A stretch of DNA of 9,588 nt, from NCBI GenBank assembly GCA_028868455.1, contig JAGWUK010000076.1, forward strand, positions 1-9,588, written 5' to 3'. The DNA is from Burkholderiales bacterium (GTDB lineage: Bacteria; Pseudomonadota; Gammaproteobacteria; Burkholderiales; Burkholderiaceae_D). The notes under the pieces were generated by a model. That model saw nothing but the letters and a program-made list of their open reading frames with translations, was not told the DNA's origin and did not search any database. This document shows positions 6,423-9,588 of this stretch, in pieces; the stretch's first letter is position 1, and each line of letters opens with the position of its first letter. The position numbers and the translations under genes are program-made.

Positions 6423-7487
6423 TCAGAAATCCTTGTACATTCGCCCGGGATTGAATATCCCATGCGGATCAAACGCATTTTTGAGGTTACGATGAATTTT
6501 TAAAATTGGCGCCGATAAGGGTGCAAATACGTCGTCCAATTTATTCCCGCCACGAAATAAAGTTGCATGCCCTCCGGCATTAAGCACTGTCTGACGAATC
6601 CGTTCGTGTGGCTCTTCGCTGAAAAGCCACCGTTGAGCTCCGCCCCACTCTGTCAGCGATTTCCCGGTTAAATTCAACGGCGGAGCAATGGACGGTAATG
6701 AAAGTCGCCATAGTTCGCGAGTTGCATTTTGCTGAAAAAAATCGTGTTTCTGTTCACGCAAAGCGGCCCAGATAGCAACCGCGTCGTGAATTTCCTCTCC
6801 ACCCAATTTCGCTTTTGCCGAGCGGACTGCGGCCTCCGCGCCAGATAATCTGAGCATTAATCGGCCAACGTGCCAACTACTTCCTGATATTGGAAATGCT
6901 TGTCCTGCCCACTCATTCATTTTCCGAATGGCGTCCGCCTCCGAAAACGCAAATACTAATGTCGTTTCAGCAAACGGACGCGGCAACACTTTCAAAGACA
7001 CATCCAAAATAAGGCCAAGTGTCCCCAATGATCCTGTGAGCAATCTGGAGACATCGTATCCGGCAACATTTTTCATCACCTGCCCACCGAACTCAAGCAC
7101 CTGACCTTTTCCGTTCAAGAGAGAAATACCAAGCACGAAATCGCGCATTCCTCCTGCATAGGGGCGTCGCGGCCCGGACAAACCTGCGGCGATCATTCCA
7201 CCGACCGTCGCGCCGTCGCCAAAATGCGGAGGCTCAAATGCGAACATCTGATTTTGCTCTGCCAATAAGGCTTCAACTTCGACAAGTGGAGTGCCGCATC
7301 GTGCCCGGATAACCAGTTCGGTCGGCTCGTAGGACAAAATGCCGCTATGGCTGCGTGTATCCAACACCGCACCATTTGCGGAACCGCCATACCAACATTT
7401 GCTCCCCCCTCCTTTTATTTGCAAAGTGGTTTGAGTCGCTGCCGAATCCATGACGCAGTTTTGAAATGACTGTACGCTATCGCCCAT
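6423..7487 (-). CDS. glcE: Glycolate oxidase/dehydrogenase FAD-binding subunit GlcE
   Basis: Second flavoprotein subunit of GlcDEF. It has 354 residues, similar to E. coli GlcE. The FAD-binding (PCMH-type) domain fills the N-terminal half: IKGGGSKCWYG at 24-34, the FGDGATVGGMIAAG glycine-rich stretch at 89-102, SGPRRPYAGG at 104-113 and KNVAGYDVSRLLTGS at 139-153 before GTLGLI. The C-terminal half is more variable and ends with FDPHGIFNPGRM (339-350), the usual closing motif. Unlike GlcD it lacks the long C-terminal oxidase cap with the HAGDGN motif. The ATG at 7487 has only a weak AGG upstream, and ATG 7451 (Met13) is a possible later start; the family motif positions fit either. The 92-base gap to glcD is wider than expected in this operon and holds a TTGGAA/TTCCAA inverted repeat but no clear promoter. 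Confidence 0.93.
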   Translation of the reverse strand: MGDSVQSFQNCVMDSAATQTTLQIKGGGSKCWYGGSANGAVLDTRSHSGILSYEPTELVIRARCGTPLVEVEALLAEQNQMFAFEPPHFGDGATVGGMIAAGLSGPRRPYAGGMRDFVLGISLLNGKGQVLEFGGQVMKNVAGYDVSRLLTGSLGTLGLILDVSLKVLPRPFAETTLVFAFSEADAIRKMNEWAGQAFPISGSSWHVGRLMLRLSGAEAAVRSAKAKLGGEEIHDAVAIWAALREQKHDFFQQNATRELWRLSLPSIAPPLNLTGKSLTEWGGAQRWLFSEEPHERIRQTVLNAGGHATLFRGGNKLDDVFAPLSAPILKIHRNLKNAFDPHGIFNPGRMYKDF

Positions 7488-7514
7488 TTAATCAACCTAG
7501 TACAAAACAGTGAG

Positions 7515-7546
7515 TTGGAACTTCGGCATTACGCGGCTATTTCCAA
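7515..7546. repeat. Short inverted repeat in the glcD-glcE gap
   Basis: TTGGAA (7515-7520) and TTCCAA (7541-7546) are complementary and separated by 20 bases. They lie in the 92-base noncoding gap between glcD and glcE (7488-7579). The arms are only 6 bp and no T run follows on the minus strand, so it is not an intrinsic terminator. It could be a weak mRNA hairpin or chance. An AT-only hairpin (AAATT/AATTT) lies closer to the glcD stop, around 7562-7575. Nothing else is seen in the gap. Confidence 0.25.
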
Positions 7547-7579
7547 TGATTGCATTTACAAAATTAACGAATTTGTTTT

Positions 7580-9067
7580 TTAAAATCTGGGTATGTCTGG
7601 AAATTTCAGCATTCCTTTTTTAACATGCATACGCCCATATTCTGCACAACGATGCAAGGTAGGAATTGCTTTATCTGGATTTAATAAAAAGGCGGTATCG
7701 AAAGCGCGCTTAACGGCAGTAAAAGCTTCAATTTCATCCATAGAAAACTGCACGCACATCGAGTTGATTTTTTCTATCCCGACGCCATGCTCTCCGGTGA
7801 TAGTTCCTCCGACCTCCACGCAAAGTTCCAGAATTTCAGCACCGAATGCTTCTGCGCGATGAAATTCTCCTTCTTTGTTTGCATCAAACAAAATCAACGG
7901 ATGTAAATTGCCATCACCAGCGTGGAATACATTGGCGCAACGCAATCCGTATTTCACTTCCATTTGCGCAATACCTAACAGGACTTCTGCAAGCCGTTTG
8001 CGAGGAATCGTCCCATCCATGCAGTAGTAATCTGGAGAAATCCTTCCTGCAGCCGGGAAAGCATTTTTTCTCCCAGACCAAAATCTCAGGCGCTCAGTCT
8101 CGTTCTGCGAAACGGTAATTGCCGTCGCACCCGCACGTTCCAATACGGAACTCATTCGCCCAATTTCTTCTTCAACTTCTTCGTAAGTACCGTCTGACTC
8201 ACAAAGCAAAATAGCTTCTGCCTCTGTGTCATAACCGGCGTTTACAAATGGCTCTACCATGCGCGACGACGTTTTATCCATCATCTCCAGGCCGGCCGGA
8301 ATAATTCCTGCGGCGATAACGTTTGCAACCGCGTTTCCACCTTTGACGACATGATCAAACGAAGCCATGATCACTCTTGCTGTCGGTGGTTTAGGAATCA
8401 GCTTAACGGTTACTTCTGTGACGATACCCAGCATTCCTTCTGACCCGATAAATACCGCTAACAAATCCAGACCCGGCGCATCCAGCGCTTCACCACCAAG
8501 CTCAAGAATTTCGCCTTCTATCGTAACTGCGCGCACGCGAAATATATTGTGTACAGTCAATCCATATTTGAGGCAGTGCACTCCCCCCGAATTTTCAGCA
8601 ACATTCCCGCCGATGGTACATGCAATCTGAGATGAAGGGTCTGGCGCATAGTAGAGACCAATATCAGCAACGGCATCCGATATGGTCAGATTGCGTACAC
8701 CTGGCTGCACAACCGCAGTTCTGGAAAATGCATCTATTTTAATAATTTTGTTGAATTTCGCGGTAGAAATGACTACGCCATCAGCTATAGGCATTGCTCC
8801 GCCAGACAACCCGGTTCCTGCGCCACGAGGAACGATAGGCACCTGCATAGAGCGGCAAACATTGATTACGGCGATCAATTGCTCCTCATTGTCGGGCAAT
8901 ACAACTACCATAGGTATCTGTCGATAAGCAGCAAGTCCGTCGCATTCATATGGTCTGGTGTCTTCTTCCTGGAACAAAACACAATGCAGAGGCAGCACAT
9001 TACGCAACGCGCTGACTACGTCGCTTTGCCTTGCTTTGTACGATTCTTCTATGCTGCTCTGTGCCAT
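7580..9067 (-). CDS. glcD: Glycolate oxidase/dehydrogenase catalytic FAD subunit GlcD
   Basis: Catalytic subunit that oxidises glycolate (often D-lactate too) at FAD and hands electrons on through GlcE and GlcF. It has 495 residues, close to the 499 of E. coli. The PCMH-type FAD domain shows PRGAGTGLSGGA at 80-91, APDPSSQIACTIGGN at 141-155, ENSGG at 158-162 and FIGSEGMLGIVTEV at 206-219. The C-terminal FAD oxidase domain carries HAGDGNLHP at 382-390 and GEHGVGIEK at 425-433, which hold the active-site metal and substrate histidines in this family. The ATG at 9067 has a strong AAGGAG (9073-9078) 5 bases upstream, so the start is secure. It is the first gene of glcD-glcE-glcF; no GlcC-type regulator, glcG or malate synthase gene lies in the window. 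A related D-lactate dehydrogenase is less likely because glcE and glcF follow. Confidence 0.95.
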   Translation of the reverse strand: MAQSSIEESYKARQSDVVSALRNVLPLHCVLFQEEDTRPYECDGLAAYRQIPMVVVLPDNEEQLIAVINVCRSMQVPIVPRGAGTGLSGGAMPIADGVVISTAKFNKIIKIDAFSRTAVVQPGVRNLTISDAVADIGLYYAPDPSSQIACTIGGNVAENSGGVHCLKYGLTVHNIFRVRAVTIEGEILELGGEALDAPGLDLLAVFIGSEGMLGIVTEVTVKLIPKPPTARVIMASFDHVVKGGNAVANVIAAGIIPAGLEMMDKTSSRMVEPFVNAGYDTEAEAILLCESDGTYEEVEEEIGRMSSVLERAGATAITVSQNETERLRFWSGRKNAFPAAGRISPDYYCMDGTIPRKRLAEVLLGIAQMEVKYGLRCANVFHAGDGNLHPLILFDANKEGEFHRAEAFGAEILELCVEVGGTITGEHGVGIEKINSMCVQFSMDEIEAFTAVKRAFDTAFLLNPDKAIPTLHRCAEYGRMHVKKGMLKFPDIPRF

Positions 9068-9124
9068 ACCGACTCCTTGTATTGATTACAGTGTAAAGAG
9101 CTTTCCTGTATTTGAGATGAATGT

Positions 9125-9154
9125 TTTATTGTCGACGTCTGCAATTGTTTTCAG
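9125..9154 (-). promoter_or_regulatory. Candidate glcDEF promoter with embedded palindrome
   Basis: On the minus strand, CTGAAA (9149-9154) and AATAAA (9125-9130) match the -35 and -10 consensus at four of six positions each, with an 18-base spacer. Within and just past the spacer lies an 18-base interrupted palindrome, ATTG-NN-GACGTC-NN-CAAT (9128-9145), with 14 of 18 positions symmetric. A dyad on top of a promoter is where a repressor, for example a GntR/FadR-type protein such as those known to control glycolate and lactate genes, would bind. The promoter boxes are weak, no regulator gene is in view, and the assignment is inference. A second small dyad, TTACA-G-TGTAA, is at 9086-9096. Confidence 0.3.
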
Positions 9155-9158
9155 GCAG

Positions 9159-9186
9159 AAAAAAAGGACGCCGTAGCGTCCTTTTT
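9159..9186 (-). terminator. Intrinsic terminator after erpA
   Basis: A perfect 11-bp stem, AAAAAGGACGC (9161-9171) with GCGTCCTTTTT (9176-9186), closes a 4-base loop. Read on the minus strand the stem is followed by a run of seven T (9165 down to 9159), a classical Rho-independent terminator starting 17 bases past the erpA stop. It insulates erpA from glcD, implying that glcDEF has its own promoter in the roughly 90 bases that follow. The T5 on the plus strand could also stop transcription arriving from the other direction. Confidence 0.9.
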
Positions 9187-9202
9187 CAGGCATTCTTCGA
9201 AA

Positions 9203-9553
9203 TCATGCAGAAAATGAAGAACCACAACCGCAAGTTGTCGTAGCGTTCGGGTTTTTAATAACAAACTGAGCTCCCTCAAGATCGTCTTTATAATCAATTT
9301 CAGCACCGACCAGGTATTGGTAACTCATAGAATCGATAAGCAACTGGACACCGTTCTTGGTCATCGTCGTATCATCTTCGTTTGTGATTTCATCAAAGGT
9401 AAATCCATATTGGAATCCAGAACATCCACCACCTTGCACAAATACGCGCAGTTTCAGGTCAGGGTTACCTTCTTCTTCAATCAGTTGCGCGACTTTGGAG
9501 GCCGCACTATCAGTAAAAACAATTGGTGTTGGCATTTCCGCAACGGCATTCAT
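9203..9553 (-). CDS. erpA: A-type iron-sulfur cluster insertion protein ErpA
   Basis: Small cytoplasmic carrier that receives Fe-S clusters from the assembly scaffold and delivers them to apoproteins, in E. coli notably IspG of isoprenoid synthesis. It has 116 residues, the usual length, with the HesB/IscA fold. The three cluster-binding cysteines are present: Cys44 in [11 protein letters not shown] (41-51) and Cys108 and Cys110 in the C-terminal TCGCGSSF (107-114). ErpA rather than IscA is favoured by the N-terminal [14 protein letters not shown], the GNPDLKLRV and DEITNEDDT segments, and a stand-alone gene without iscS/iscU next to it. The ATG at 9553 has AAGGAG (9560-9565) 6 bases upstream. 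The promoter is beyond the window edge. A strong terminator directly after the stop makes erpA the end of its transcript. Confidence 0.95.
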   Translation of the reverse strand: MNAVAEMPTPIVFTDSAASKVAQLIEEEGNPDLKLRVFVQGGGCSGFQYGFTFDEITNEDDTTMTKNGVQLLIDSMSYQYLVGAEIDYKDDLEGAQFVIKNPNATTTCGCGSSFSA

Positions 9554-9588
9554 TTTGTACTCCTTCAGTCTGTAATTACCTGCATTAT

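Noticed and set aside
1..9588. Search for CRISPR arrays, insertion sequences, tRNA/rRNA genes, riboswitches, toxin-antitoxin or defence cassettes
   Set aside because: No direct-repeat arrays, transposase-like frames, cloverleaf or long conserved RNA-like stretches were seen; intergenic gaps are all under about 140 bases and the genes are conserved core functions.

Overview
The window looks like a stretch of conserved core chromosome from a betaproteobacterium, most likely Burkholderiales and perhaps the Oxalobacteraceae (Herminiimonas, Undibacterium or Glaciimonas type). This rests on the divergent proC-yggS / pilT-pilU arrangement, an A-type iron-sulfur carrier that reads like betaproteobacterial ErpA, a glycolate oxidase glcDEF set, a YqjD-YqjE-YqjK membrane gene cluster and moderate base composition. 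The genus is an inference from memory of protein style; no search was possible.

Layout. Positions 1-808 (+) hold the end of a YqjD/ElaB-type (DUF883) gene, then yqjE-like and yqjK-like genes, closely packed as one unit of small inner-membrane-associated proteins. Positions 861-2382 (-) hold yggS then proC, overlapping by 11 bases: PLP homeostasis and the last step of proline synthesis. They share a 107-base divergent intergenic region with pilT and pilU (2490-4691, +), the two retraction ATPases of type IV pili. A thiol peroxidase of the glutathione peroxidase family follows pilU after only 2 bases. Converging on it with a 1-base gap is the minus-strand operon glcD-glcE-glcF (9067 down to 5178), which encodes the three-subunit membrane-associated glycolate dehydrogenase (two flavoprotein subunits and one iron-sulfur subunit). 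The last gene is erpA (9553-9203, -), separated from glcD by a clear intrinsic terminator and a short region with an 18-base interrupted palindrome that could be the glc control site.

How they fit together. YggS and ProC are a very common pair. PilT and PilU together power pilus retraction (twitching, DNA uptake, surface sensing). ErpA delivers Fe-S clusters to apoproteins, and GlcF is an Fe-S protein, so their proximity is functionally compatible but probably positional.

All genes except the first are complete and all are intact, with catalytic motifs present. I found no mobile element, CRISPR array, RNA gene, phage remnant or defence-type cassette, and no undescribed system. The points worth a second look are regulatory or organisational: the palindrome upstream of glcD, the peroxidase tightly coupled to pilU, the 12-bp perfect hairpin at the end of yqjK, the unusual 92-base gap inside glcDEF, and the open frame extending yggS almost to the pilT start.
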